A DNA stretch of 64,000 bases from Anas platyrhynchos (GCF_047663525.1 NC_092606.1:5144501-5208500); one strand, 5' to 3'; numbered from the stretch's first letter, positions 38,061 through 52,000 are shown. Numbers and translations: made by a program. Notes: a model not told the origin generated them from the sequence alone.

Positions 38061-41000
38061 AGTAGCTGGTTCTTGTAATCATTGGATTGAAAGAAGAATA
38101 GTGTCAAATAGGCAAAGAATAATGACATTTAGGGCCTTGGGAAGAGGCTGCTTGCAAGACAAGCTTGGCATACTGCATTGTAGTGAGGGGTCTGAGCTTT
38201 CTGGGAATTGTGAAAAAAACACTGCTAGTGTCTCATGTATGACCAGAGGACTGAGATGCACAAGAAAGGTGCAAAAAATGGGTTCTGTTGTACAGGATGC
38301 AGCTGGTTAAAAGAAAAAAAAATCTTTGGGCTTTAGTCTATAGGGTGAAGAGCCAGTTAGTGATGCAGAAGAGCAGCAGGCTATGACTATGAGGGCATGA
38401 CTTGAACTTTTATTTAAAACATAGCAAAAGATTTAATTTTTCCCCTAATCTTCTTAAAAGTGGCAAGGTGTCTTTGACAAATAGAACTTGCCACAACAAC
38501 TTAGGTTTTAGTCCTGAACGTGAGCAGCATCCTGTTGTCAGCGCCATGTTAGGGCATTGATTCAGCAGTGACTCAGAAGAAAGCAGCACCTCACAGCTCT
38601 GCTTCCTAGGGCAGGCAGAATGATGCCATTCTGTGGTGGTTTCTTTGTGTGCTCCTACTCACGGTATTCCAGCCTCTTTCAGCCTTGCATGGAGTTTGGG
38701 AATTGTCACCTTGCTTTCAAATTTTAGCTGAATGGAGAATAGCCTCAGAAAGATGTGGCAGCGGCCATACTCACAGATGTAGTAGAGGAGGATTTTATTT
38801 GTACCTCTCACTTAATCTGCATTATCACCATAATTAATCTCTTTGTATTTCAAGCTAATGATTTTCCAGGTGCAGGAGAGCAGAGAGGTGTGTTTGACCC
38901 AAATCATAAAGCTCAGCCTTTCTGAGTAACAATAGAGGACTTGGTCACACGCAGTAAATCCTATCTGCTTGGAAGTTACCTCCGTTGGCTTTACTCTGAT
39001 TTATAGGCACTGATCTACCAAATACTGTTTCACTTTTGCTACATCCAAACCAACATTTTTCCTTGCTTTCTAATGGGCACAATCAGAAAGAGCCAGCTTC
39101 CAAAGTTTCTGCATGAGTGAGGAGTGAGCTGCTGGAGTATTTTGCATCTGTAATTGGTTTATAAACAGGACAGAGAAGTACATGTAAAAATTATACACAC
39201 TCTGCAGTGCTTTGACTCCCTGCCTTCCAAAGGCTAAATACATGTTTTGATATATTTTTTTTTTTTTGAATCTTTATGCCTTTTAAATTTTATTGCATAG
39301 ATAACTGCAGAATGTCTGACTTCAAATCTAGCTGTGGTCACTGTGGGCTCTACTCAAAGGCTCTTTTTTTTTCTAGGGTGAATCAATTAGCAATATGTTT
39401 TGCAGGACTTGAAAATTTGTTTTAGATTTTTTTATTTTTTTTTGAGGCTGCATCACTGTCTCCCTGTGCTTGTTCATTTAACAGCCTAAGAAACTAGGTT
39501 ATGGGAGCGATTTCGTGATTGAAAGAAGTTCTGCATAACACCGCTACTTGTGTTAAATTTCTGCACTTTGCAGCCAAAAAGTTCAGTCTGTTGCTGTTGT
39601 GGTTAATGTTTAGATTCCAGGGATCCTAAACAAATCTCTTTTTCTTTTTGCTTTTACAAAATAGATATTCTAAGATGACAGAGCACATTCTCATTTTTTC
39701 TTATTAAAAAAAAACAAAACCAACAACAACCCCTACACACTTTTTTTTCCCCAACTATCCCCTTCAAAAACTGCATTTGAGCAGCAAGCTGTTCTGAAAA
39801 AGACAAAAGCCTGTTTGTTTCAGAAAGATGTCACTTCATTTAGATTTCCCTCTCCTTTGCTTTCCTCCTTCACACCAGTGCTTTGTAATAATGGCAAATG
39901 TCTTAAGGTGTCCCTGGCAGGCTCCTGTGTTACACCTACCGTGGTGGTGTAGAGATATTTCTATTTACTCCCCAGAGTAGTCAACTGGCTGCCTTCTCGG
40001 TAACTAACACGTGGCTACAGTTTTATTATTAGGAACATAGCAAACTTATACGAGTATCTGTGCTCATGTACAAGCTAGTACTTTCTCACACCATGCTTTA
40101 ACATTTGGGGCAGAGCCTGGATGCTCAGATTACCAAGATGTAGTCCCTTTTGTAATTTGCATTAATACTACTTCTACCCATGTTCATCTCCCCTCACCTG
40201 TAGGTAAACAATGTGCTTGGCTGCATATGTGACACAGGGCATCACTTGGCTGACAGCAAAGTACACAATCCTTCTTTACTCCTTAAGAAATATGTACGCC
40301 AGATATTTAAATACTTTTTGTTCTTCTATGCTCGTAATTATTTGTAAACAAAATATATACATTTTCAGCCTAAAACTCATCCAGTTCAACCTAGCTCATA
40401 TCAATATTCAAGTTAGAAACACGTGATTTAGATAAATCAAACTGAAGCATTTATAGAATAAAGCCCAATTCCCTCAGATTTAATCTGTAAATTTGCAGGA
40501 GGACCAAGGGTCAAGGTGAATGATGGCTAGTTGTTATTTATAGGTTTGATAATTATTGTGTTTATAATACGAACAGTTCCTTTCTTGCTGGAAATCTAAC
40601 AGTCTGAAACTAAAAAGTGAAAATAAAGCAACGCATTTCCTATGCACATAAAGAAATAAGAAACAAGTTTCCATTTGTTGTACTTAAGTTCAGTCATCTT
40701 TGCAGTTAACACATCCCACCTTCTGTCTGGCTGTCACTTCAGTCACCTCACAATATAAGAGTAAGCTCAAAAAAAGTTTTCACCTACTACCACAAAACAC
40801 ACAAGGCAAACATAGCATATTTAAAACACAGGCCATAGTAAAAGAAAGCTGAATGTCAAAATGTATGTTTTTCCAAGTTTTTGATTCACCATTGGAAAAA
40901 CTTGAAATAAATCTGTTGTGAATTTATGAGGCATGAGACCTCAGAATTTTTAGAAATGCTTTTCTTGTCTTTCTATTATGTAGTTTTTTTTTCTTTTTTT

Positions 41001-41187
41001 CTTTTTTATTTTTTTCCAGGTAATGGTAAACACTGCCAGCTTTCTTTGTAACTATGAAACAGACATTGGCTTAGCTTAAGCTGGTATACACCCCATACAA
41101 GACGATCTATTTTTATTTTTTTCCTTTGGGAAATCACCTACAGTCTTCACTTTTCCCAGTAAAAGACCAATGGATCTGTGGACTTAC

Positions 41188-41305
41188 CTGGTGTTTTCCT
41201 GACTGCTTCTCTTGGTACTCCTCACTCGCAGCTGATGAATACCTATGGGAGTTGCTGAGGAACGGGATGTAGGTGCTGACCTTCCCCTTCCCTCAGCCTG
41301 AAGTT
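41188..41305 (-). other. Candidate FOXN1 untranslated first exon and promoter
   Basis: On the minus strand a GC-richer segment ends in a strong donor, CACCAG followed by GTAAGTCC (exon edge 41188). Upstream, TATTTAAT at 41340-41333 could act as a TATA-like element, giving a start near 41305. A second donor-like AAAAAG/GTAAGAGG at 41438 could end an alternative exon; mammalian FOXN1 has alternative non-coding first exons. Placement upstream of coding exon 1 fits, but the link is inferred and the exon edges are guesses. Confidence 0.33.
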
Positions 41306-42294
41306 CTTCAAAGTCAGCCTCGGGGACTTCACATTAAATAGATGAGCCAAGGCAAAAGAGTTCTGCTCCCCCTTCCGTTTGGCTTTCACGGCTGAATTCT
41401 AAAAAGCTATATGAAGTTGTCAGAGGTTTCCTCTTACCTTTTTACTGAAGCAAAACGGCGTGCTGCTGCTCCAGGACAGGATTAGGTCATTCAAACAGCC
41501 CTGCAGAGAGAGTGGAGGCTCAGCGGTACAGAGTCTCCAAAGGCTGGAAAGATCTGATCTTACATCAGGTGAGAGAAGGCAGCTGGCTAGGCAAGCCAAT
41601 AATTATGATATCAGCTCTTGTTCGCCTCAGGCAATCCTGCATTTAATAAGAATACAAATATGACTAAGCTGCAGTTTTTTTTTTTTTTTCCTTGTTCTCT
41701 TGGTAATTCTTCAGAGGAGTTGGGCAGGTATTGAGCTCTAACTGTCTGGAAGGAGAATGCTCCCTCTCAACCTCTCTGTTTTAATTTTGATTTAAAATAC
41801 CCATCTGTTACTGTGTTTTGCAAACCTATTATCCATCTGCGGTTATTAAAAACACTCTTTTCCTGGCATGGATTTTGCCATACTATCAGAAAGCATTCAG
41901 CTACCAGAAATAGGAACCTTTCTTACGTTTGTTCAGCCTGAACCCTCATTGTGGAACAGAATTGTGACTCCACCATAGAATGTCAAAACACGTTGTGCCC
42001 CTTAAATGTAAGGTGAACGCTAAGAGACAAATACACTCAAGGTAATATTATTTCCCCAAAACTGCGTGCTTTAGCACAATCATAAGAATAGACCTAAGTT
42101 GGAGTTTTGTATGCATTTGTGTGAGCGTGTACGTACATATATTTATGTGGAGAGGTTTGTTGTTTTGTGTGCAGGTATGTAGAGCGGAATAAGAGCCTAA
42201 ATGTGCAATTGCAGGAATATGTATTTCTGCTGCCCTTACCTGGCTTGTGCATGCTCTGCAGTCCCCTGCACAAACCTGATCACACCTACTGTAA

Positions 42295-42400
42295 TAATAC
42301 TTACCTACCTCATAGGGTGTTGTGAGGATTAATTAATGTTTGTAAAGTGCTTTGAAGATGAAAAGCCTTGAATGAGTGCTAAATATAATTATCGTCATTC
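42295..42400 (+). mobile_element. MIR/CORE-SINE-like ancient repeat fragment
   Basis: ACCTACCTCATAGGGTGT, TTGTGAGGATTAATTAATG and TGTAAAGTGCTTTGAAGATG follow the 3' half of MIR-type SINEs in order, continuing into a TGAGTGCTAAATATAATTAT tail. It lies about 1 kb upstream of the candidate FOXN1 promoter. The exact family (MIR, related CORE-SINE or L2-like tail) cannot be settled by eye. Confidence 0.75.
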
Positions 42401-45400
42401 CACAAAACAGAAGAAACATCTTTGCGGCCCCCAGGTTATTGTATAGGTACACCCATGTTTATCTCCCACGATTATGGTAAGATACTGAATAAGGCCTTGA
42501 AACTTTGATAAAAACACACTTTCTGCTCTGGAGGACAATTAAGTTCATGCTGCTCATGAAGTGTTTTTGTGATTCCTGTTGCTGAATACGTTACACATAT
42601 TTGTGACAGAAAAGATCTACCATGGTATTCACACGTCATAATAATAGGACCCGTGAAAGAAAAGACATATTTTTACCCATGATAAATGTATTTCCTATCA
42701 AGAATTTGTCAGTTTGACTTTATTAGATCTACCAGGAACTTCTGATGTTAGAAACCAAGACTTTGTCAATTTATCTGTGGGATCTTGTGGAGATAGTGAG
42801 GATGAATTGTTGGTGGATATGCTCTTTCCTGTCTGGGAGATCTCAGAGATAGTGCCGGGTAATTACTTGTCCCTTCCAAGGGCTTTCCCATTTGATGTCC
42901 CTCAGGGTTACGTGTCTACAGCTGGCAGGAAAGGTCCTGAGATGATCGGGGCTTTGTTTGACATCTTTACTTAGTTATTCCCGAATTCTGCACTACCTTT
43001 AATTTACAATTCCCAGCTCCGATGGCTGAGATAGACAAATCCGAAATGGTTTTGTATTAGTAGCTTAGTTACTAACTGCAGTGGCTCAGAACCAAAGTAG
43101 GCTAATGGCCTGATTATTAACCCAGTTTCTGCAGTGAGTTTTGCAGCCTGCCTTGAGATCCAGGCAGCTGCAGCCACGTAGTTACTGGTACCTAAGTTAG
43201 CTGGTTTTACACCGGCTTGTTGGGTGAGTTTACTCGAGCTGGCGTCACAGGTCGATTACAGTGCAGAGATAAGATCCTGAATGAAAGTGAACCACTGACT
43301 GGCAAGCATTATCTCTTCTTTTCTCGGATAGCTATCAGAGGAAATACCTAGAGGAAAGGGGGGCATCTGTGCTTGCTGAGGACTTTTCCTGTTCCTTACC
43401 AGTGTGTGCACAGCCTTTTATCAACGTGCTCTTTGGGCGACATAAAGAGCCCAGCACACCTTGCAGTACTGCTTACTGGTGTTTCTCCTTTTGACTGGGA
43501 AAATAGCTGTGTAGAATTTAAAGCCAGTAATACTTTTCCTCACACCAGTCTTATAGTGAACCTGAGGAGCTCTGTTAAACATTTGGTCTTCCAGAGGTGA
43601 AGCCGTATGCCACCAACAAAGAACAGAAGACATCAAGAGGGTTACATCAGAACAAGCTCGGGTTTGTCAGATCCAGACTGGACCATTGTAATGAGTCAAT
43701 TTGAGATCTGTCCTTGGTCTGAGCTTTTGTTCAAAGACCAAAGTGTTAATTTGGTGTACTGGCAGCTAGTCTAAGCTGTTAACATTTTTTCCTGTATCTG
43801 ATCTTTCACTTCAGGAAAAAAAAAAATAAAATTGCAGCCATCAAAGTTGCAAAGTAAATATTCAAAATGCAAGTGAGTGGAACCAATTCAGTGACATCTG
43901 ACTGAGACTGTAGTTAGAAGTAATGATGTCGGTGGGTGGAAATGGCTCCTGTTTACCTTCAGGAGGGCTCAGCTGCTCACTGAAGATTGCTGAAGTGTCA
44001 GTGCTGTTTGGTACTTGTGCACAGGCAGCGCTGTGTAGCGAAAGGAAATGACAGCTTGCATAACTGAGCCAGCATGATGTCTTTGTTAGATGTCCAGAAT
44101 AAGTGGCTCAAGAGTGTGCTTCTGTGTTTCTTTCCCTGGCTTAAGGAGCAACCATCCTATAGTCTGCTTCCCATAATGCTGCGTTTTGGCCACATTTTGG
44201 TACCTTGTGTATATGAGGTCATCTTGTAATAGAATGTGGAAAAATATGATTATCTTCTTATTTTCCAAGTGTGATCCTTGTTTCCCTGCACTAGCTTATG
44301 CTTTTCAAGGCAGAGCACTGGAAATGGGTAAGCTGAGTTCAGAGGTGTGCACAACACTTCACGTCCAATTCAGAACGTCTGATCAATTTTAACATAACAT
44401 GTTCTTGGTTTCTCTCACATGTAAAACCACCGTTGACCTCATTATAAACCCCTCCTGCTATGTAAAATTGGCAAGAATGGTCTTGTTGATCTGGAAATTT
44501 GTCAGCGAGGAGTTCTCCTCATGAACTTACTTCATTTTGTGCCCAACCAGAGCATAAATTCATTCCTTTGATAAAATATTCTTATTTCATTTAGTAGTGG
44601 GATAATTGCTTATTTTTAATGCATTGTTTATATTTTATTATGCAGTGATGGCTGCAGCATTTGTTATCATAAATAGCTTTGTAGGCTTACAATTTTTGTA
44701 TCCTTGCATTTGGATGATAAGGTTACAAAATGACTTAAGACGTAATCTAACCAGCTATTCTGCCACCATTAAATAGGAAAAGTGGCCTAGCATCTCTCCC
44801 TTGGGATCACCCGAGGGAAGACACACCTGGGTGTAACTTAACCGTCTGCTGTGCTGCCTTTAAATAGTAGTCAGGGCTTGCTTTTTATCTTCTGAGATAT
44901 CCCTAGGGAATACACACCTTGGTTTAACCTACATACACTTCAGTCCTTTTTTGTCCCTAAGAAATAATTTCAAATGCATTTATCTGGAGTTTAAAGTCTC
45001 TAGAAAAACACATTGGTAAACAGAACATCAATTTTAGCGTTCAGTATATTTAAGAGTATGTCATTCTCTTTCCCTTCTGAGCCTCTTCTTTTGACAAAAT
45101 GTATCTGTCATTTGCCCTGTCATTGCTATGGCTTAGAGGAGTTGTGCATGGCAGTGTTCATTTGGAAGACTGAAGGATAAATTTCACCGAGGAGGTAGAT
45201 CTGAATTGTAGCCTCCAAATCTGGCTCTCCCATAGGATGCTCTTTTGTTGGCATTTGGAGAACTTTCTGTTTGTTAACTGTTTAAACTTAAAATATAAAG
45301 AACCATTATTAAAGATGAAATGTCATTTCCTGATCAGTGATTTAGTGTTGCCTATAAAGCATAGCATCTGTAGCAATGTCACAGCCACTATAAGCTATTA

Positions 45401-45582
45401 TTGTTTTGTTATTTTAGAAATGAGGATGAGCTGGAGACGTGGTGTTAGACTTGACTCTGTGCCTTTCTGCTCTAGGTGAAATTCAAGTAGGTGATCTACA
45501 CACGTGGTAAAGTCATTGTGTCATTTAGCAATATGTCTTGTGTTGCTTTTTTGACTAGCAATATGCAACTGTCAATACAGGA

Positions 45583-45639
45583 TTGAGATAATAGCTTAGG
45601 ACTTTAGCCCAATATATCTGTCCTAAGCTATTATCTCAA
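45583..45639. repeat. Perfect 20-bp inverted repeat (hairpin)
   Basis: The left arm at 45583-45602 (TTGAGATAATAGCTTAGGAC) is the exact reverse complement of the right arm at 45620-45639. The 17-base loop holds CCCAATATAT. Partial pairing (ACAG on one side, CTGT on the other) continues just outside the arms, so a transcript from either strand could fold into a stem of about 26 pairs. Confidence 0.9.
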
Positions 45640-47099
45640 CTCTGTCAGTTTTGTCTTTTTTTTGTTGACATTGCGAGTTAGGAAATGTCTTTTGTGATAT
45701 TCTTCCCTTTTTTGTTACAAGGTTAACAGAAAGAGAGAAAGTTCTCCTAGCCTGAAGCTGCTGGATAAGTGGTAGGCTGGCGGGCTGTCTTTGTTTGTTT
45801 GGTCTTACGGCTTCGTTTTTGGCTGCCAGGCTTTTCCTAACATCACAGAGCTGAGCTTAGCAAGGGGGCCATCGGGAGAGTTGTGGTGACAATAATGAGG
45901 AGAAAGTCTTCCCTACATCAGTTTTTGGAGCACAGTAATTTAATTAATACACACTCGGTCAAAGTCAACAACGTAGAAGAGTGTCGGAGACAAGTAATTG
46001 AATCCTGACGGTGTTTTGTAAATCCTCCCGACAATGGCACTGGAAACTTTGGTGCTGGTATTGGAAGGCAAAGAACAGTTGGTTGATCCTCTGTCTAGTC
46101 ACCTCCAACTCCTCTAAGCAGAACTTTCTAAAGGTCAGACCACATGAAATTCAAAGGAGAATGCTCTTGTGTTCTGGTTTTAAGGCCCTGAGGGACTGTG
46201 GGAGTTTCAAGAACATGTGGAGCTACAGGTGAGGCCTTTGAACTGCATGAGTCTTCCAAACCCAATCCTGTCACATTCATGATTTTGAATATGCTGTGCA
46301 GGTTTGGCCACTTAGAGCTAAGGCATAAGCAATGAAATGATCGCTCATACATCACTCCGTATTATCGCTTCTAAGGCTTGCTGCCTGCTCTTTTTATTTT
46401 CCATTTATTTCAAGCTGCGAGATGATTTCTCAGGGTGTTGAATAACCCACACCTATCCCGAACAGAGCGCATCTTTTAGTTCTCAGGCTATTTTCGTGTC
46501 TGCTCCTCCTTGCTGACATGCCATCAGGAACGTGCAGCATCCTTTCTGGAGCTCTGACAGAGGTTACAAACAGCATTTGCTTGTGAATGACACGCGATGC
46601 TGCTCTGCGGTACAGATGCAGCGTGTTAGCAATTTGCTGTGCTTACACATCCTGCAACCCAAGATGAAACACGTTGTATTCTTGTGCCGTTCTTTTTCAA
46701 CAGCTGAAGAGAATCTGTTTTGAATTGTTTGGGGATCTCTCATGTAGCCCTCGGGAACGGCAGAGAGCTCTCAGAACACGCTGTGCTTCTCAGCTTGCAG
46801 AGAAACCTGTCCAAAAACTAACGAACTTGCTAACAATCGGAATATTGCTTTCGTGTTGGCCTTGCCCAACACGTTGTCTATAGAAGCTTAGGAATACTGC
46901 AGCTGGAGATAAAACAGGGCACCTTCTGTGTACCACAACCTTGAACCAAGCGCTAACCAGTTGGTGACATGATTGGTTCTAAACAGGATGATTAATATTT
47001 AGCTACCTAGAAGACAGCTAACAGTGTTTTCCTCCTGCCAGAGGCTTAGGGTAGCACATGATTATCTTCTTATAACTGGCTTGGCAGAACTGTCTTCTG

Positions 47100-47192
47100 T
47101 TTTTTTTTTTTTTTTTTTTTTTTTTTTCCTTGTTTGTTTGTTTGTTTCTCCCTCTCTCTCTCTCTCTCTCTTTTTTTTTTTTTTTTTTTTTT
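47100..47192 (+). repeat. Compound pyrimidine tract
   Basis: A T run (47100-47127), then (TTTG)n (to 47147), (TC)n (to 47170) and a T run (47171-47192): about 93 bases, almost free of A. Confidence 0.95.
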
Positions 47193-49029
47193 AAGCCCCT
47201 TAACCATGCCTAATAACCAGTACAACTGGTCTGTCTCCTTCCTTTCTTGGAGTGTGCTTGGTTATTCCTTACTGCAGCGCTCCACAGGCGGCCAGTGCCA
47301 ACCCATGCACGCCCTTCCAGCATTTCTCCACTTCCATGCACTTTGGGGGAACATCTATCCCAGGTTTCCCAGAATACTCTGGTGTTATTAATAAGAGAAG
47401 TATGAATGCATAAACAGTGTTAATAGAGTCATATTGCAGGAAAAGTGTTTTAGGAATACAACGCAAATTCAGTTCTTGAAGCAGGAGTTTCCTACGAGCT
47501 CGTTGAGAGAGCATAGGTTCACCTGTAGGATTTGTAGGCAGAGCTGAGAGGTGCTTCATGTCACTTCTCTGTTTTATCTCAGAATTCAACCAGCTATTAT
47601 TATACTGATTTAGAAACAGAAAGAAAAAGCAGGAAGAGTTTTCTCGGAATATTCTTAAGGGCCCAGCATGTTGGGTTTTCCTGACCAGTTATATTGAAAC
47701 TCCACCTGAGATGAATTCTTTGACACACTCTAGGGCTTTGCTTGGATTTGGGAAAATATGCAGCACATTCAGCAGGAAGGTACCTGGCTGTTAGTCAGGC
47801 TGCTGAGCTGACCTTGCTAGCTCCTGCATGCAAGACTTTAGAGCCATGGGGTCAGGAATAAGAACCGTGTGAGAGAGGTTTCCACCACCCCATCCAAAAC
47901 CTTTTCACGTCTTGCTTGGGCAATCCTTCCTTCATCTTTATCTTCACACACAATAATGGAAAACATAAAACTTGGTGCTTCCACAAACAGTAGCTGAAAT
48001 CATCCCAGAGGTATTATCTTAGAAACTAGAAAATGATTCAATGAAAGAAGGAATGAATCATATAAATACTCAAAGTGTTGTACCTCAGCAATGTCCCTCC
48101 CTTCTTAGTACAAAGCAAAGAACAAAAGCAGGCTGCTGCCTGGCATGGGCCCCTCCTAGATGACTTACTGGGACTGTGAAATCATCAGAAGCCTCAGAAA
48201 GAAGTGCTTAGGCAGCGTTTATGACTTGCTTTTCTTCTCTTCAGTTCTCTGGAAGCATGGAACCAGTAGCAGTCTTCCTTTGAATGCCTGCATATATTCC
48301 AGAAGGTGGATGAGGAAGAACGTGGACTGAAGCAAATGTTTACGTCTGCAGATTTCTGGATGGCTTCTACATTCTAGAAATTAAAAATGGGTTTTTAGAG
48401 ATAAAACATAGTGTGTGGAAGTGGAGACGAAAACACTATAAGGTCATGAAAATATGAAACCACATTCCCATTGCTGGGGTTGATTTTAAATGCTCATTTA
48501 GAAAACAAGCAATGTGGAATTGTGTGTTCTGTTCAAATGGAAAGTAATAATGGGAGGTAAAAAAAAAAAACACGAACAAGCCATTAATTCCTGTCTGACA
48601 GATGAACCAAGATTGCTTTAGTACTTAGAGGAACTTGAGTAAGAAAAAAATATTGATCTCAGATTGTTAGATTTTAAATTAGATGTGTGAGACACAAGAG
48701 TTAGAGTAACCTGGTATAAAAGCTATTCAGTGCAAATTATTTTTTTGGAAGATCATTGTACAAAAGATGAAAAGAATTAAGAAGCATAACAAGCAAGTGA
48801 TGTTTTCATTCTAAATTCAGTAAAAAAAAATGTTTCATCTTCTTAAGCAAGTATTATGAGCTCCAAATGTTCCAGCCTGTAAGGTTTCATAGGAAGTAAT
48901 TGGATCGGTTCACCCTCACTTTGGAAATCCTTAGTTTTAATGTTAGTTCAGTAAAATGGGAATCCACTTCAGGTACTGGAGATTGCTTGAATGTCTCTTT
49001 GCTGACGGCTTTTGTTTGTTTCTTAATAT

Positions 49030-49072
49030 TTTTTCTCTCTCTCTCTCTCTTTTTTTTTTCCTTTTCTTTTTG
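49030..49072 (+). repeat. (CT)n/T-rich tract
   Basis: A CT dinucleotide run of about nine units is flanked by T runs; all pyrimidine except the trailing G. Confidence 0.9.
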
Positions 49073-52000
49073 CATAGTGTGCTTTTCATTCAGGCTCTTG
49101 TGACATCAGTGGCAAATGTCTGTGAGGAATTGCCTCAGGCCAGTGTGACTTTCAAAGGATAAGACAATTTGTTACCTTGCCAATGAACAGTTTATTACAT
49201 TTCTAATTATTGTTATTAGTCTGGCAGGTGGTGCCATGCATGATATTTTTACAACTGCCAAAGTTGCAGATACTTCTTTCATGACAAAAAATAACCTGAG
49301 CAAGATTCAAAGGAAACCAGGCATTCTGCTACAGTACGTTTGTTTATTATGTGCACTGTGCATGCAGCACCCAGACATTTATGAATTTTAAGCTAAAATG
49401 TATTGGCTCTTGAAAGATTTTATTGCGAGACTGATTGTAATTAGAGTGTGTTAGCAACCTAAGGCAGATATGGAGGTGTCTCTCCCTCCCTCTCAAGCTC
49501 TTTTCTCTAATCTTTATTACTCTACTTGTTTTGTAAATTAAAGACTCATCATATTTATAAACTCTAACTCAGAGTTCATGTTAATCACCACCTAAGAATA
49601 CTAAATATTCCTTTCCCAATGTAGGTCTAAGCTCCTAAACGTAGAGACTTTGCTTTCTGTAGTTTGTGGGGTTGTGTGCGGTCAGATTCAAGAAATAAAA
49701 ATAACAGAAATGTGTGCATTTTAATATGGGCTAATGCAATAACATGCTTTCCCTTTTCAGCAGCCCACAGCACATCACTATCTGCACAGAGCAGATAATA
49801 GTGTGTCCTCTCTTCTGCTTTGTCATGTCAAGTGTGGCAAAATGTACTTCCTTAAACAGTTTCACCTTGTTTATCCTGCTCCAAATACTGAATAATTTCA
49901 TGTCGTGCTAATATCAAGAAGAAGAAATTAATTCAAAATATAGTGCTAGGACATAAATTTGTTATTTTCATGGCAAGCAGTGTGTTTAGTCTCATGTAAT
50001 CAGTATTGCAATAGCAGCCACTTTGTTCTTATTCACGTGGCTTCTATCTTAACCCAACATAAAGCATGTTTTTCTGTCATTCTCATGATACAAAGAAATA
50101 AATGGAAAGTTTTTCTTATTTAAAAAATATTATTTTTATAAATAACCCTCTTTGCTTCATCCCTGTTTGTTCAGGAACATAAAAAAATAGATTCAGGAGA
50201 ACCAAATGCTTAGATTGTTACAGTTAATCCGACTGGATTTTATAGTATTTTATCTGAGGATCTATGTTTTAGTTCAATAAACTAAGGAGAAAGGACAATC
50301 TTCTTGTCCATCTCTGTCCCTGACCTTGATGTTTCACGATATGGCTGCATCGTGACAAGACAGCAAGTCTCCTTAGTGCCACGTTTATGTCCTGTAAAAA
50401 CGGAACGCAAACTGGCAGCCAGAGGAAATGAAGTATTGCCTCCTGTAAGGAAAATGAATGGATGCAGTCATTTAGTACAAGATTTAGTGTTTTTGTCTTT
50501 CTGTGACTCGGAGGAACTGCAGCTGTGCTAGAATGGTTTCAGGATTTGGCTGACTTATGCATGCACCCGCCAGGGCTCCAGGTAAGAACTGATCTTGCTG
50601 GAGCAGGGAGCATGGGCATGTTTTGGAGTCATTCCCTGCAGGGGCTGTTCAGCAGGTACAGTAGGCCAAAAGTGGCACAGATTCAAAATAGTGGCTAGAA
50701 AGATATTGCATACTTGACTGCACCTGGTGCAGAGGAAACTAAAGATGTCAGTCCCCTCCCCTTTCCCCATCAATTGTCTCATATTTCTGAGATACAGGTG
50801 TGTGGTTACAGCATAAACACACCAAAGGTTTTTCTTCTAGGCTAATAAGCTACATGCTTTTTTTCTTATAGTATCCTTGCCAAAATATAGAAACATATAA
50901 TATGAACTCTTGCACTTCCACACGCCCCATGTACACTGAGTAGAAAGACTTTTGTTTCTACAGCCAGGATGGCACATGGAACCTACTCCTCTGGCACCTG
51001 TACTTTGCATTTTTTTTTTCTTCAGAATATGTTTCAGAAACTAATTTTGTTTTTTTTTTTCTTGTCCATACAACACGTTTTCCATTAACTCTCAGAACCT
51101 CTCAAATTAGGGTATAATGTATAAGTATGAAAGGAGAGCTTGTCTTTTTCTGGGCCATTCATTGATCTTTCTATTTTGACTAGCTATGGAGAAAAAAGTG
51201 TTCTGTCTTCCTTCCTAAACTTACAAGTTACATCGAGCAGTCCAGTCTCTAAAAGTCATCCAAACAAGTTCTGGTGCTGTTCCTATTTTCTCTGTAGCTT
51301 GGATGGTAAAGCTGTAACACTAGAGGAATTACAAAGGGTTTTTTGGATTGAATAGGTGGCATCTTCTGAGGCTGGGCTATTTCTTCAGTGCCAGTTGTAA
51401 CTCTGGATACCACAACACCACCTGCTTAGGTCTAAGGAGAAAAGAAAAAGCACAGGTGTGAGGAAGCTTGCATTGTACAGCTATGTTATCTACAATGCAG
51501 ACAAATGATTTATGATTGCATGTTTCATGTAGCAGGAATGATATTGCCAGAGGTAAGAATAAGGAGGAAAACTCGAACTTGCTTCAGGTGACAGACGTCT
51601 TACAAATAAAGAGGATCCTTTTGAATTTTCTGGCAAGTCTCATCAGGATAGTCCTACAGCAAAAAGGGAAATGTGATTTTTCCCTTTACGGTCGCTTAAA
51701 ACTGCTCCAAAGCAACCACTACTCACTGCCTGAGATGTCCTTGATAGGCAACCAGGAGAACTGGTGCCCGAACAGCTAACTGTACTGGGCTGTGTGCCCC
51801 CTCTGCTTTCAGCCTGCCCTCCTGACATTGTGCAATCCCACATTAATATGGACATGGGTTTTGCAGGCAACTCTGACCACTTCTCCTTTTGATTGATTGA
51901 AAGAAATGAGAAGCTCTGTAATCAGCAGAATTAATGAAATGTGGTGTCCTAGGGCTTTCCGCTCCTTTCCAGAGACCGGTAGCATCATATGAGTGATTTT

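Larger units (their letters stand above)
21109..41187 (-). other. Probable FOXN1 intron 1 / 5' flank
   Basis: 20 kb with no recognisable coding exon. Contents: poly-A tracts (28690-28707, 29645-29667), two decayed CR1 LINE copies, a younger CR1 fragment near 34.5 kb, a possible CR1 scrap near 26.1 kb, and a short direct repeat near 38.0 kb. The rest is AT-rich sequence I cannot classify. It is intron 1 only if the first exon near 41.2 kb is real. Confidence 0.5.

Noticed and set aside
40870..40905. Small stem CAAGTTTTT / AAAAACTTG
   Set aside because: It is too short and low in complexity to distinguish from background.
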